From positions 1-64,000 of the forward strand of contig NZ_JAJOMB010000030.1 in NCBI RefSeq assembly GCF_021129305.1: a stretch of DNA of 64,000 bases, in the 5' to 3' direction. The position numbers and the translations under genes are program-made. Under the pieces are notes generated by a model that was not told the origin of the DNA, made no database searches, and worked only from the letters and a program-made list of their open reading frames with translations. Shown here piece after piece: positions 53,643 through 61,895 of the stretch; within the stretch, counting starts at the first letter, position 1; the number at the start of each line of letters is the position of its first letter. This DNA comes from Kineosporia babensis (GTDB lineage Bacteria > Actinomycetota > Actinomycetes > Actinomycetales > Kineosporiaceae).

Positions 53643-54412
53643 GCGGGCACCTCCCGCCGGACGGACGGATGCCAGTGCAGCAGGCGACGTTCCAGCATCC
53701 GGGCCAGGCTGTTGACGAAGACGCCGATCAGGCCGACCACGATCACCAGCGCGTAGGTGCGGGGTACGGCACCGGACGACTGGGCCACCCCGATCAACTG
53801 CCCCAGACCGGGGACGCCGATCACCAGCTCCGCGGTGATCTCCAGGATGAGCGCCACCGCGGCAGCGAGCCGGAAACCGGTCAGGATGTAGGGCAGCGCC
53901 GTTGGCAGGAGGATGTTCCGAGCGATGGAGAGCTTCGAGAACCCGTAGGAACGGGCCGTGTCCCGGGCCACCGGGTCCACATCGGCCACCCCGTAGAGCA
54001 CCTGGACCAGCACCTGCCAGAGGGCTGCGTAAACCACCAGGACGAGCGCGGATTCCGGTCGGCTGCCGTAGATCAGCACGACCAGCGGGATCAGGGCCAC
54101 GGACGGGATCGGCCGCAGGAACTCGATGGTGGAGGCGGTGAATTCACGCAGGACCGGAACACTGCCGATCACCGCCCCGGCCGCGACCCCGGCCACCATG
54201 GCGACGGCCAGCCCGGCGCCCCAGCCCCGCAGGGTCTGCCCGGTGGCCGTCCAGAAGGCGCTGTCGCCGAGCAGTTCTGCGAGCTTGCCCGCCATTTCGG
54301 AGGCGGGCGGCAGGTAGTCGCGGTTGACCAGGCCGGCCCGGGGCAGCACCTCGAAGACGGCCGCGACCAGCAACAGCCCCAGCAGCCCGAGGCCGGTCCG
54401 GGAACTTCTCAA
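53639..54412 (-). CDS. ABC transporter permease
   Basis: 257 aa, six predicted helices, EAA-like loop VDPVARDTARSYGFSKLSIARNILLPTALPYILTGFR. Partner of the permease at 52881-53642; overlaps the lipoprotein gene end by 4 bp. Confidence 0.9.
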   Translation of the reverse strand: MRSSRTGLGLLGLLLVAAVFEVLPRAGLVNRDYLPPASEMAGKLAELLGDSAFWTATGQTLRGWGAGLAVAMVAGVAAGAVIGSVPVLREFTASTIEFLRPIPSVALIPLVVLIYGSRPESALVLVVYAALWQVLVQVLYGVADVDPVARDTARSYGFSKLSIARNILLPTALPYILTGFRLAAAVALILEITAELVIGVPGLGQLIGVAQSSGAVPRTYALVIVVGLIGVFVNSLARMLERRLLHWHPSVRREVPA

Positions 54413-55404
54413 GGAAGCAGCTCGGTCAGGTCGGGCTGCTCTTCGATCAGGCCGTCCTGCAGGGCCAGGTCACTGAGCACCTGGACGGAGTTGGTGTCGA
54501 TCTGCTCCGGCCACTGGGGCAGCGTCACGGCCTCCCGGATCTCCGGCTCGATCTCGGTGTACGAGGACAGGATCTCCCGGGCCGCCTCGGGGTTGTCGTC
54601 GGCGTAGTTCAGCGACTGCTTCATCGCGGTGGCGAATTTCTCCACCACATCGGCGTTCTGGCTCGCGTACTGCTGCGAGGTGAAGTACATGCCCACGTTG
54701 AGCTTCGGGTCGGTCTGGGCGAAGTTGGAGGCGATCACCCGCATGCCCTGCTGCTGGGCGATGGTCAGGAACGGCTCCACCACCTGGCCCGCGTCCACGT
54801 CGCCGTTCGCCACCGCGGCCGGGATCTCGGGGAAGGCCAGCTCGGTGTAGGAGATCTTCGACGGGTCACCGCCGTCGTCCCGCACCACCTTGTTCACCGT
54901 GGTGGTGTTGATGTTCTGCAGCGTGTTGATCGCCACCCGCTTCCCGGCCAGGTCGGCGGCGCTGCGGATCGGGCTGTTCTCCGGCACCACGACCCCGCCG
55001 AAATCCTTGCCCGGCTCCCCGGTCGAGTTGTTGCCGTTGGCGACCACTTTCAGCGACAACCCCTGCGAGGCCGCGATCAGCAGCGACGTGGTGTTGCTGT
55101 AGCCCAGCTGGTACTGGCCGCTGACCACGGCCGGCACGATCGCCGCGCCGCCCTGCGCCTTCTGCAGCTCCAGCTCCAGGCCCTGCTCCTTGAAGAAGCC
55201 CTGCTCGATGCCCAGGTAGATCGGCGCCACGTCCAGAATCGGGATGACCCCCACGCTGAGCTTGGTGGTGCCGTCCGCACCGGTCTGCCCCGGCTCGTCG
55301 TCCGAACCGCCGCACCCGGCCAGCCCCGTCGCGGCGAGCAGCGCTGCCACCAGCAGAACACGCCTTGTACCAACCGGGTTCGAGCTCGCGAACGGTGAGC
55401 GCAT
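54409..55404 (-). CDS. ABC transporter substrate-binding lipoprotein (NMT1/THI5-like)
   Basis: 331 aa from ATG 55404 with a strong GGAGGAG 7 bp upstream. Lipobox VLLVAALLAATGLAGCGGS. Binding fold: LSVGVIPILDVAPIYLGIEQGFFKEQGLELEL, the common start of the NMT1/THI5 family (pyrimidine precursor, taurine or riboflavin binders), then YSNTTSLLIAASQGLSLKVV. First gene of the SBP-permease-permease-ATPase-amidohydrolase operon. The deaminase at the end suggests a pyrimidine/purine-like ligand (inference). Confidence 0.88.
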   Translation of the reverse strand: MRSPFASSNPVGTRRVLLVAALLAATGLAGCGGSDDEPGQTGADGTTKLSVGVIPILDVAPIYLGIEQGFFKEQGLELELQKAQGGAAIVPAVVSGQYQLGYSNTTSLLIAASQGLSLKVVANGNNSTGEPGKDFGGVVVPENSPIRSAADLAGKRVAINTLQNINTTTVNKVVRDDGGDPSKISYTELAFPEIPAAVANGDVDAGQVVEPFLTIAQQQGMRVIASNFAQTDPKLNVGMYFTSQQYASQNADVVEKFATAMKQSLNYADDNPEAAREILSSYTEIEPEIREAVTLPQWPEQIDTNSVQVLSDLALQDGLIEEQPDLTELLP

Positions 55405-55509
55405 GGCCGGGCTCCTCCTCATCGGGCAGCAGCGGGCAGAGTTGTCCAGCAGGCGACAACTCAAGACGATGACCGGTGAACCCGTCAACGATCCGGACGA
55501 CCGTTGACC

Positions 55510-55531
55510 GCACAAAAGCCACTTTTTGTGC
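55510..55531. promoter_or_regulatory. Inverted repeat between divergent transporter and aldolase genes
   Basis: GCACAAAA and TTTTGTGC, 8-bp perfect arms with a 6-base spacer, between the SBP gene (start 55404, minus) and the aldolase gene (start 55572, plus). Candidate site for the GntR regulator at 56231-56923. Confidence 0.55.
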
Positions 55532-55571
55532 TTATCGTACTACCCACGGTCTCGATCCTGGGGGAACAGCC

Positions 55572-56258
55572 ATGTACTACATCGTGCGCCACATCGACCG
55601 GGCCTCGCCCAGCGCCCTCACCGCGCTCGCCCGGGCCGGCGTGGCCCTGACCCACCAGGCGGCCGGCCGAACCGGGCTGCTGAGCCACGAGATTCAGCCC
55701 CGCCAGAACGGTCACGCGATCGCCGGCTCGGCCGTCACGGTGCTCTGCGAACCCGGCGACAACCTCATCGTCCACGCCGCTGTCGACGTCTGTTCCCCCG
55801 GCGACGTGCTGGTCGTGGCCACCACCTCGCCCTCCACCGACGGCATGTTCGGTGACCTGCTGGCCACCGCCCTGCAGGTGCGAGGGGTGGCCGGGCTGGT
55901 CCTGAACGCGGGGGTGCACGACCTGGCCCGGCTGCGCCGCATGCACTTCCCGGTCTGGTCACGCGCGGTCCATGCCCAGGCCACCGGGCGGACCAGCCCG
56001 GGCTCGGTGAACGTGCCCGTCGTGATCGCCGGGCAACTGGTCAATCCCGGAGACGTGGTGGTGGCCGACGACGACGGAGTGGTCGTGGTGCCGGCCCGCT
56101 ACGCCTACCAGGTGGCCGAGGCCGCGCTCGAGCAACAGGCCGTTCAGGAGAGCAAACGGGCCGCCCTCGCCGCCGGAACCCTCGGAGTGGACCTGTTCAA
56201 CCTACGTCCCCTGCTGGCCGATCTCGGGGTTCAGTACGTCGACCGCCTGCCGGAGTGA
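55572..56258 (+). CDS. RraA-like 4-carboxy-4-hydroxy-2-oxoadipate/HMG aldolase family
   Basis: 228 aa from ATG 55572. RraA fold with GLLSHEIQPRQNGHAIAGSAVTVLC, the DNLIVHAAVDVCSPGDVLVVAT core, MFGDLLATALQVRGVAGLVLNAGVHDLARLRRMHFPVWSR (the G-x-x-R/D-x-x-x-L-x site) and a C-terminal PGDVVVADDDGVVVVP. This fits class II 4-carboxy-4-hydroxy-2-oxoadipate aldolase/oxaloacetate decarboxylase (protocatechuate/gallate pathways) or related enzymes more than the RNase E inhibitor RraA. Divergent from the ABC operon. Converges on the GntR gene with a 28-bp overlap. Confidence 0.8.
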   Translation: MYYIVRHIDRASPSALTALARAGVALTHQAAGRTGLLSHEIQPRQNGHAIAGSAVTVLCEPGDNLIVHAAVDVCSPGDVLVVATTSPSTDGMFGDLLATALQVRGVAGLVLNAGVHDLARLRRMHFPVWSRAVHAQATGRTSPGSVNVPVVIAGQLVNPGDVVVADDDGVVVVPARYAYQVAEAALEQQAVQESKRAALAAGTLGVDLFNLRPLLADLGVQYVDRLPE

Positions 56259-56923
56259 ACGGGTGGTAGCTGGTCGACCGGGGCGGTCCGGGCCATCTGT
56301 GAGACCAGTTGCAGGATGCGGGTGTCACGGTCGTGAGCCTGGTGTTCCAGCATCAGGGCGCGGGCTCGTTCGGCGTCCTGGCTGCGGATCGCCTCGGTCA
56401 TCGTCTCGTGCTCGGCGATGCTGGCGTCGAACGTGCCCTCGGCCAGCGGGGTCTTCCAGGGGGCACTGAGCTTGGCCTGGGCGTCGAGGGTGTGCAGCAG
56501 GCTGCCGATGGTCTGGTTGTGCGCGGCCTGCCGCACGGCCTCGTGCCAGAGGTTGAAACAGCGGCGGATGCCTTCGGGTTCGCCCTCGGCCCGGGTGCGG
56601 GTGAGCAGGTCGTCCAGCCGGGCCACGTCGATCGGGCTGCGGCGCAGGGCCGCGGCGTAGGCGGCGGAGGACTCCAGGACGGCACGGGCCTCGAAGATCT
56701 CCAGCATCTCCTCGTCGCTGCGCTTGCGCAGGGCGAAGCCGCGCTGGGTGGAGACCAGCAGCCCGTCGCGCTCGAGCAGGCCGAGGGCCTCCCGCACGGG
56801 AGTGCGCGAGACCTGGAACTCCTCGCTGAGCACCTGCGGGATCAGCGAGGCGTCTTCGGCGTAGTGGCCGGAGGTCAGCCGGGAGCGCAGAGTGGCATAG
56901 ATGCTGTCGCGGGCGCTGGGCAT
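56231..56923 (-). CDS. GntR-family regulator, FadR (FCD) type
   Basis: 230 aa. Winged HTH at the N-terminus (PQVLSEEFQVSRTPVREALGLLERDGLL), then an all-helical FCD domain (IFEARAVLESSAAYAAAL, FNLWHEAVRQAAHN with the metal-binding His, IAEHETMTEAIRSQDAERARALMLEH). FCD regulators respond to carboxylic acids. Likely controls the convergent aldolase and the ABC operon next to it. Confidence 0.88.
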   Translation of the reverse strand: MPSARDSIYATLRSRLTSGHYAEDASLIPQVLSEEFQVSRTPVREALGLLERDGLLVSTQRGFALRKRSDEEMLEIFEARAVLESSAAYAAALRRSPIDVARLDDLLTRTRAEGEPEGIRRCFNLWHEAVRQAAHNQTIGSLLHTLDAQAKLSAPWKTPLAEGTFDASIAEHETMTEAIRSQDAERARALMLEHQAHDRDTRILQLVSQMARTAPVDQLPPVHSGRRSTY

Positions 56924-56932
56924 TCCGGCACG

Positions 56933-57721
56933 CTACCGCGTGGCGAGTGGAAGGCCGGCGGACTTCCACTCGCTGAGTGAACCGTCGTAGATGCTCAGCC
57001 GTTGCAGGTCCAGGCCGCCTTCGTGCAGGGCCAGGGCCAGGCCGGCGGCGTTGATCGCGCCGCCGCAGTAGAGCACCACCCGTTCCTGGCCGGTGAGCTC
57101 CTGGGCGGCGGCACGGGCCTTGACCAGGTCGATGGTTCCGTCGGGGGCCAGCAGCGAGGGGTAGGGCAGGCTGGTCGAGCCGGGGATGTGGCCCTTGTCG
57201 AACTCGCTCCCCCGCAGCGCGCAGATCAAGGGTTGCCCAGGCAGATCCTTGAGGGCCACGAAAAAGCCTGGCTGGGATTGGAGAAGCACATCACCGGCCG
57301 GAGGAACGGGAGCAGGGCCAACCGCCAAAGGTCCATCCCAAGAGGCTAATCCGCCGTCGAGCACGGAGACCCACGAGAAACCGTACGAGCGGAGCAGCCA
57401 CCAGAGCCGGGCCGCCCACGCACCGGAGAGCCGATCATAGACGACCACATGCGTCCGTTGCTGGATCCCGACCGAACGCGCGGCGGCCGTCATCTGCTCC
57501 AGACCCGGAGCGGCGAACGCGAAAGCAACTGCTGAGTCGGAGAACTGGGCGAACAGGTCGGCGAACTGCGCGCCGGGAATGTGCCCGGCCTCGTAGTCGG
57601 AACGGCCGTCGTGATAACCGTCGGAGGTACGGCTGATGCTGGCGTCGAGCAGAACCAGCGAGCCGTCAGCGATCTGCTCGGCCTGAGACGCCAGCCAACC
57701 GGCCGAGACCAGGGAACTCAT
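56933..57721 (-). CDS. Rhodanese-type sulfurtransferase (TST/MST-like)
   Basis: 262 aa from ATG 57721 (AAGGA 8 bp upstream; ATG 57775 possible). Two rhodanese domains in tandem: the inactive N-terminal one (VLLDASISRT...DYEAGHIPGAQFADL; VVYDRLSGAWAARLWWLLR) and the catalytic one with the Cys loop VVLYCGGAINAAGLAL. It moves sulfur from thiosulfate or 3-mercaptopyruvate to cyanide or thiol acceptors. The loop differs from both the CRKG-type and CGSGVTA-type forms, so donor preference is uncertain. Confidence 0.85.
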   Translation of the reverse strand: MSSLVSAGWLASQAEQIADGSLVLLDASISRTSDGYHDGRSDYEAGHIPGAQFADLFAQFSDSAVAFAFAAPGLEQMTAAARSVGIQQRTHVVVYDRLSGAWAARLWWLLRSYGFSWVSVLDGGLASWDGPLAVGPAPVPPAGDVLLQSQPGFFVALKDLPGQPLICALRGSEFDKGHIPGSTSLPYPSLLAPDGTIDLVKARAAAQELTGQERVVLYCGGAINAAGLALALHEGGLDLQRLSIYDGSLSEWKSAGLPLATR

Positions 57722-57796
57722 GCTGTAGTCCTTGCAGATGTCGTCGATCTGGTCGGTCACCGGTGCCGCCTCCATGAAGTCGCTTCCACCTCAGAC

Positions 57797-57818
57797 TGTA
57801 TGCAGCAATATGCAAACA
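57797..57818. promoter_or_regulatory. Inverted repeat upstream of sulfurtransferase gene
   Basis: TGTATGCA and TGCAAACA, arms matching at 7 of 8 pairs with a 6-base spacer, 75 bp before the sulfurtransferase start. The regulator is unknown. Confidence 0.4.
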
Positions 57819-57841
57819 TCGACACCGGTCCGGGCCCACTT

Positions 57842-58300
57842 TCACCGTGCCGTCACACCAGCAGCCCAACCCGCGGCCGCAAGGACCAGACCGAGCAGGA
57901 GCCAGCCGGGCGCGCCCAGCCCGAGCGGCAGCCCGGCCATGACCAGCGGCCCGGCCGCCGCGCCCAGCCGCCGGACGATCGCGTACTGCCAGAGCTGGGA
58001 TACGAAGACGTGGTTCACCGCCGCCAGCCCCATGATCAGCAACAGCGTCACCTGCATGCGGCGTGGGCCGAACCGATCGGCCAGGTGCCCCAGCGGCACC
58101 GCTGCCGCCAGCCCGGCCAGACCGGCGCCAGTCATCACTGCGGCCACCTGAGCCACGCCGAACCCGACCACCTGGGTGAAGTAGAGCACCGAGATGCTGG
58201 CGAAAAGGCCGGTTCCGACGGTGTTCACGAGGCTTGCCGCGATCATCCACCGCAATTGCCGCATCCGGTCAGGATCCGGTCGCCGGCCGGTCGCCGCCAC
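57842..58300 (-). pseudogene. MFS transporter with large internal deletion
   Basis: A 152-aa frame. The first ~105 residues are the start of a 12-helix MFS transporter (MRQLRWMIAASLVNTVGTG, then PLGHLADRFGPRRMQV, the G-x-x-D-R-x-G-R/P-R loop between helices 2 and 3). The rest jumps to a C-terminal end (GLPLGLGAPGWLLLGLVLAAAGWAAG). About 250 residues are missing in frame, so transport by the normal mechanism is not expected. Starts at 58300 (GTG) or 58264 (ATG) and is divergent from helR across the rifamycin-associated element. It may be the remnant of an efflux pump. Confidence 0.7.
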
Positions 58301-58362
58301 CGGTTTCCGGGCATGAAGAAAGGCGGGTTCTCCCCGCCACTATCTACGTTATAGCGCAGTGG

Positions 58363-58381
58363 GGGGCTTGCGGCAAGGCCC
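58363..58381. promoter_or_regulatory. Rifamycin-associated element (RAE)
   Basis: GGGGCTTGCGGCAAGGCCC, a 19-bp inverted repeat matching the known RAE consensus, 25 bp before the helR start. In actinomycetes RAEs drive rifamycin-inducible expression of helR, rifampin-modifying enzymes and related genes. Confidence 0.93.
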
Positions 58382-58406
58382 TCTTCGAGGCGCACAATCA
58401 CCGATC

Positions 58407-60551
58407 GTGAACGCTCTCAGCGCCTTCGACCTGCCCGCCGATCTGGACGCCAAGGCCCGCCCGGACCTGATCGCCACCGACGAGGAGCACTTCACCGCGA
58501 TCGCCACCACCCTGGCGGACTCGATCGCGGATCTGTCCGAACGCCTGGACGTGGTGCGCAAGGCTCCGGCCGGGCGCGGGCAGCAGGCCCTCGACCGGGA
58601 TCAGGAGGTGCACCGCCTGACCGCCCGGCTGCGCACCCTGAACCGGTTCGGGCTGGACCTGTGCCTGGGCCGGATGGTCGCCGAGGACGCGGACGAGCCG
58701 GTGTACGTGGGACGGCTCGGCCTCACCGACCGCAACGGCCGGCGCCTGCTCAACGACTGGCGTTCCCCGGTCGCCGAGCCGTTCTTCGGGGCCACCCACG
58801 GCAACCCGATGGGCCTGGCCAGCCGGCGGCGCTACCGGTGGACAAAGGGCCGGATCACCGACTACTGGGACGAGGTGTTCGACCCGGAGGCGTTCGAGGG
58901 CAATGCCGCGCTGGACGACCAGTCGGCATTCATCGCCAGCCTCGGCAGCACCCGCTCCCCGCGGATGCGCGACGTGCTGGGCACCATCCAGGCCGATCAG
59001 GACGCGATCATCCGGGCCGGTTCCCGGGGCGCGCTGGTGGTGGACGGCGGGCCGGGTACCGGCAAGACCGTGGTGGCGCTGCACCGCACGGCCTACCTGC
59101 TGTACTCCGACCCGCGGCTGGAGCATCGGCGCGGCGGGGTGCTGTTCGTCGGCCCGCACCAGCCCTACCTGGACTACGTGGGCGATGTGCTGCCCAGCCT
59201 CGGCGAGGAGGGGGTGCGCACCTGCACCCTGCGCGATCTGCTGCCGGAGGGGGCCGCCGCCAAGCCTGAAGGATCGCCGGAAGTGGCCCGGCTGAAGTCG
59301 ACGGCCGACGTGATCGAGGTGATCGACGCGGCTGTCCGCTTCTACGTGACGCCACCGGAGCAGGGTCTGGACGTGAGTACCCCGTGGGCCGATGACTTGC
59401 GGCTGACCCGGCACGACTGGGCTGCCGCGCTGGGATCGGTGGCCCCGGGCACGCCCCACAACGAGGCCCAGGACGTGATCCTGGACGAACTGGTGACGTT
59501 GCTGGCCGACAAGCACGATCCCGACACCGAGGTCTCGGCACCGGTTCTGCGACGCGCGCTCCAGCGCAACCAGGAGCTGATGACCACCCTGAACCGGGCC
59601 TGGCCGAGCCTGGACCCGGTCGAGCTGGTCGCCGACCTGTGGAGTGTGCCCGCCTACCTGCGCCGCTGCGCCCCCTGGCTCAGCCGTGAGGAGATCCGTC
59701 TGCTGCAGCGCAAGGACGCTCAGGCCTGGACCGTCGAGGACCTGCCGTTTCTGGACGCTGCCCGCCAGCGTCTGGGCGACCCGGCCACCGCGGCCCGGCG
59801 TCGACGCGCGGAGGCCGCAGCCGAGGCGCAGCGTCAGCAGCGGGCCGAGGTCACCTTCGAGATCGTGGACGCGATCGACGACGCGGACGACACGATGATC
59901 ATCCTGAAAGGCAGCGACCTGCAGGAGGCCCTGATCGAGGACATCCCCCGGGCCGCAGGCGACCAGGACGAGCTGAACGGGCCGTTCGCCCACATCGTGG
60001 TGGACGAGGCCCAGGAACTCACCGACGCGCAGTGGCAGATGCTGTTGCTGCGCAACCCGTCCCGCAGCTTCACCATCGTCGGCGACCGGGCCCAGGCCCG
60101 GCACGGCTTCACCGAGTCCTGGGAAGAACGGCTCGACCGGATCGGCCTGGACCGCGTGGAGATCTCGTCGCTGAGCATCAACTACCGCACGCCGGAAGAG
60201 GTGATGGCGCAGGCCGAACCGGTGATCCGGGCCGCCCTCCCGGACGCGAACGTCCCCACGTCCATTCGTTCCAGTGGCCTGCCGGTGATCCACGGTGACG
60301 CCGGCGATCTGCCCGACATCCTCCAGGCCTGGCTGGCCGAGAACCACGAGGGCACCGCCTGCGTGATCGGCGACCACCGGTTCCGCCCGATGCCGCGGGT
60401 GCGCTCGCTGACCCCGACGCTGGCCAAGGGCCTGGAGTTCGACCTGGTGGTGCTGGTGGATCCGGACAGGTTCGGCACCGGCACCGAGGGGGCGGTGGAC
60501 CGTTACGTGGCGATGACCCGGGCCACCAAGCAGCTGGTGATCCTGACCTGA
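58407..60551 (+). CDS. helR: HelR, RNA polymerase-recycling helicase-like ATPase (rifamycin resistance)
   Basis: 714 aa from GTG 58407. HelD/UvrD-like: an N-terminal helical arm region (residues 1-100), Walker A GGPGTGKTVVALHRTAYLL near residue 210, Walker B IVVDEAQELTDAQW, motif VGDRAQARHGF, NYRTPEEVM, and a C-terminal TKGLEF-like AKGLEFDLVVLVDP with YVAMTRATKQLVIL. HelR proteins dislodge rifamycins from RNA polymerase and recycle stalled enzyme. The RAE at 58363-58381 places this copy in the rifamycin-inducible group. Ends next to the convergent PfkB gene. Confidence 0.92.
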   Translation: MNALSAFDLPADLDAKARPDLIATDEEHFTAIATTLADSIADLSERLDVVRKAPAGRGQQALDRDQEVHRLTARLRTLNRFGLDLCLGRMVAEDADEPVYVGRLGLTDRNGRRLLNDWRSPVAEPFFGATHGNPMGLASRRRYRWTKGRITDYWDEVFDPEAFEGNAALDDQSAFIASLGSTRSPRMRDVLGTIQADQDAIIRAGSRGALVVDGGPGTGKTVVALHRTAYLLYSDPRLEHRRGGVLFVGPHQPYLDYVGDVLPSLGEEGVRTCTLRDLLPEGAAAKPEGSPEVARLKSTADVIEVIDAAVRFYVTPPEQGLDVSTPWADDLRLTRHDWAAALGSVAPGTPHNEAQDVILDELVTLLADKHDPDTEVSAPVLRRALQRNQELMTTLNRAWPSLDPVELVADLWSVPAYLRRCAPWLSREEIRLLQRKDAQAWTVEDLPFLDAARQRLGDPATAARRRRAEAAAEAQRQQRAEVTFEIVDAIDDADDTMIILKGSDLQEALIEDIPRAAGDQDELNGPFAHIVVDEAQELTDAQWQMLLLRNPSRSFTIVGDRAQARHGFTESWEERLDRIGLDRVEISSLSINYRTPEEVMAQAEPVIRAALPDANVPTSIRSSGLPVIHGDAGDLPDILQAWLAENHEGTACVIGDHRFRPMPRVRSLTPTLAKGLEFDLVVLVDPDRFGTGTEGAVDRYVAMTRATKQLVILT

Positions 60552-60552
60552 G

Positions 60553-61233
60553 TCAGACCGTGGGGGCAGTGGCGTTGCGGGCCGGGAGCTTTCCGGTCAG
60601 GGTGGCCACCGAGGCCGCGCGCACCGCGATGCGCACGGCTTCGGGCAGCGGCGTCTTCTCGGCCAGCAGCAGGGCCAGCACCCCCCGGAAGCAGTCGCCC
60701 GCTTCCTCGGCCGGGCCCGGCGGCACCACCACGTTCACCCGCAGGCGCTCGGCCAGATCACCCGCCTGCTGGTAGATCTCGGCGTCCAGGGGGTTCGACT
60801 CGTCCATCGCCGCGACCGTCATCGCATCCGGCACCATGACGTGGACGAACGGGGCGAGGGCCTCGACCCGTTCGGGCTGGAACTCCTGCCCGTCGGCCGG
60901 GGTCGGGTCTAGCACCACCTTGCCGCGGGCGTAATACATCGCCGCCCGGGCAGTTTCGGGGGGAACGTCCAGGCCCACCAGCAGGACGTCGGCGTTGGCG
61001 ACTTCGTCACCGCAGACGTCGTCGGGCCGCAGCGCGTCGCCAGGGCTGAGCGACTTGCGCAAGCGGGACACATCGACCTGGAGGTGCCCCAGTTCGGTGA
61101 CCAACGACGTCTTCAATTGCTCGGAACCGACACAACCGACCAAGGCGACCCCCGGGCCACCCAGAAAGGTCGCCGCGGCGGCCGCTTGGCCCGCCCTCTG
61201 CCCGACCACCACGACCTGGTAGCTCCGGCCCAT
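60553..61233 (-). CDS. Degenerate PfkB-type carbohydrate kinase
   Basis: 226 aa, short for a PfkB/ribokinase (about 290-310). The first strand and most of the lid before GQRAGQAAAAATFLGGPGVALVGCVGSE are lost, where G-G-K-G-A-N-Q-A is expected. The ATP/catalytic end is EEAGDCFRGVLALLLA instead of the canonical G-A-G-D-A-F-x-G; the catalytic Asp is still there. Substrate-binding Asp/Asn of the N-terminus are missing. Probably inactive or re-purposed. Confidence 0.65.
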   Translation of the reverse strand: MGRSYQVVVVGQRAGQAAAAATFLGGPGVALVGCVGSEQLKTSLVTELGHLQVDVSRLRKSLSPGDALRPDDVCGDEVANADVLLVGLDVPPETARAAMYYARGKVVLDPTPADGQEFQPERVEALAPFVHVMVPDAMTVAAMDESNPLDAEIYQQAGDLAERLRVNVVVPPGPAEEAGDCFRGVLALLLAEKTPLPEAVRIAVRAASVATLTGKLPARNATAPTV

Positions 61234-61339
61234 CTGAGATCACGCCCTTAGAGCCTGTCCTGCCCAGGAACTTCCCCGATGTTCCGAGCGTAATCAGCGG
61301 GCCGGGCCGACGCAGGAGGAGGTAGCACGTCTGGAGCAA

Positions 61340-61885
61340 TCAGGCTCCGGGTTGCCAGTCCGGGCCGGTGATCACCTCGGCCTGCATCGGGAACACCTTC
61401 TCCAGCAGCAGGTTGTGCACCTGCGGGTCGTTGTCCAGGCAGGCGTCGGACAGCACGGTGATCCGGTAGTCCAGATCGGCGGCCTGGCGCAGGGTGGAGA
61501 GCACCACGCCGCTGGTGGCCACCCCGGCCAGCACCAGATGCTCGATGCCCTGGGCGCGCAGCACCATCTCCAGGTCGCTGCCGGCGAAGGCGGAGACCCG
61601 GCGCTTGCTCACCACCACGTCGGTCTCCAGCGGGGCCACCTGGGCGGGGATCTCGTTGGGCGGGGCGGTGCTGCCCAGCCGGGCGGGCATGAAGCCGAAC
61701 ATCTTGTTCCGCGGGTGGATCTCGGGGTAGCCGGGCCGGAAGCCGACCTTGGCGTAGATCACCGGCACCCCGGCCGCGCGAGCCTTGCCGATCGCCGCGG
61801 CCAGCCGGTCCAGATACCCCTCGTCGGGGTAGCGGGCCAGCACCAGCTCCTGGACATCCATCACGAGCAAAGCCTCTTCGGGCAC
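61340..61885 (-). CDS. Isochorismatase-like hydrolase lacking the usual Cys
   Basis: 181 aa. Cysteine-hydrolase fold: catalytic Asp in LLVMDVQELV, Lys in VVSKRRVSAFAGSDLEMVL, but the nucleophile region reads LAGVATSGVVLSTLRQA, where a Cys normally follows the cis-peptide. The same TSGVV form is found in many uncharacterised homologues, so it may use another residue or a different chemistry. It is last in the operon with the TetR regulator (10 bp) and the frameshifted SDR. Confidence 0.82.
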   Translation of the reverse strand: MPEEALLVMDVQELVLARYPDEGYLDRLAAAIGKARAAGVPVIYAKVGFRPGYPEIHPRNKMFGFMPARLGSTAPPNEIPAQVAPLETDVVVSKRRVSAFAGSDLEMVLRAQGIEHLVLAGVATSGVVLSTLRQAADLDYRITVLSDACLDNDPQVHNLLLEKVFPMQAEVITGPDWQPGA

Positions 61886-61895
61886 TGTTTTCTCC

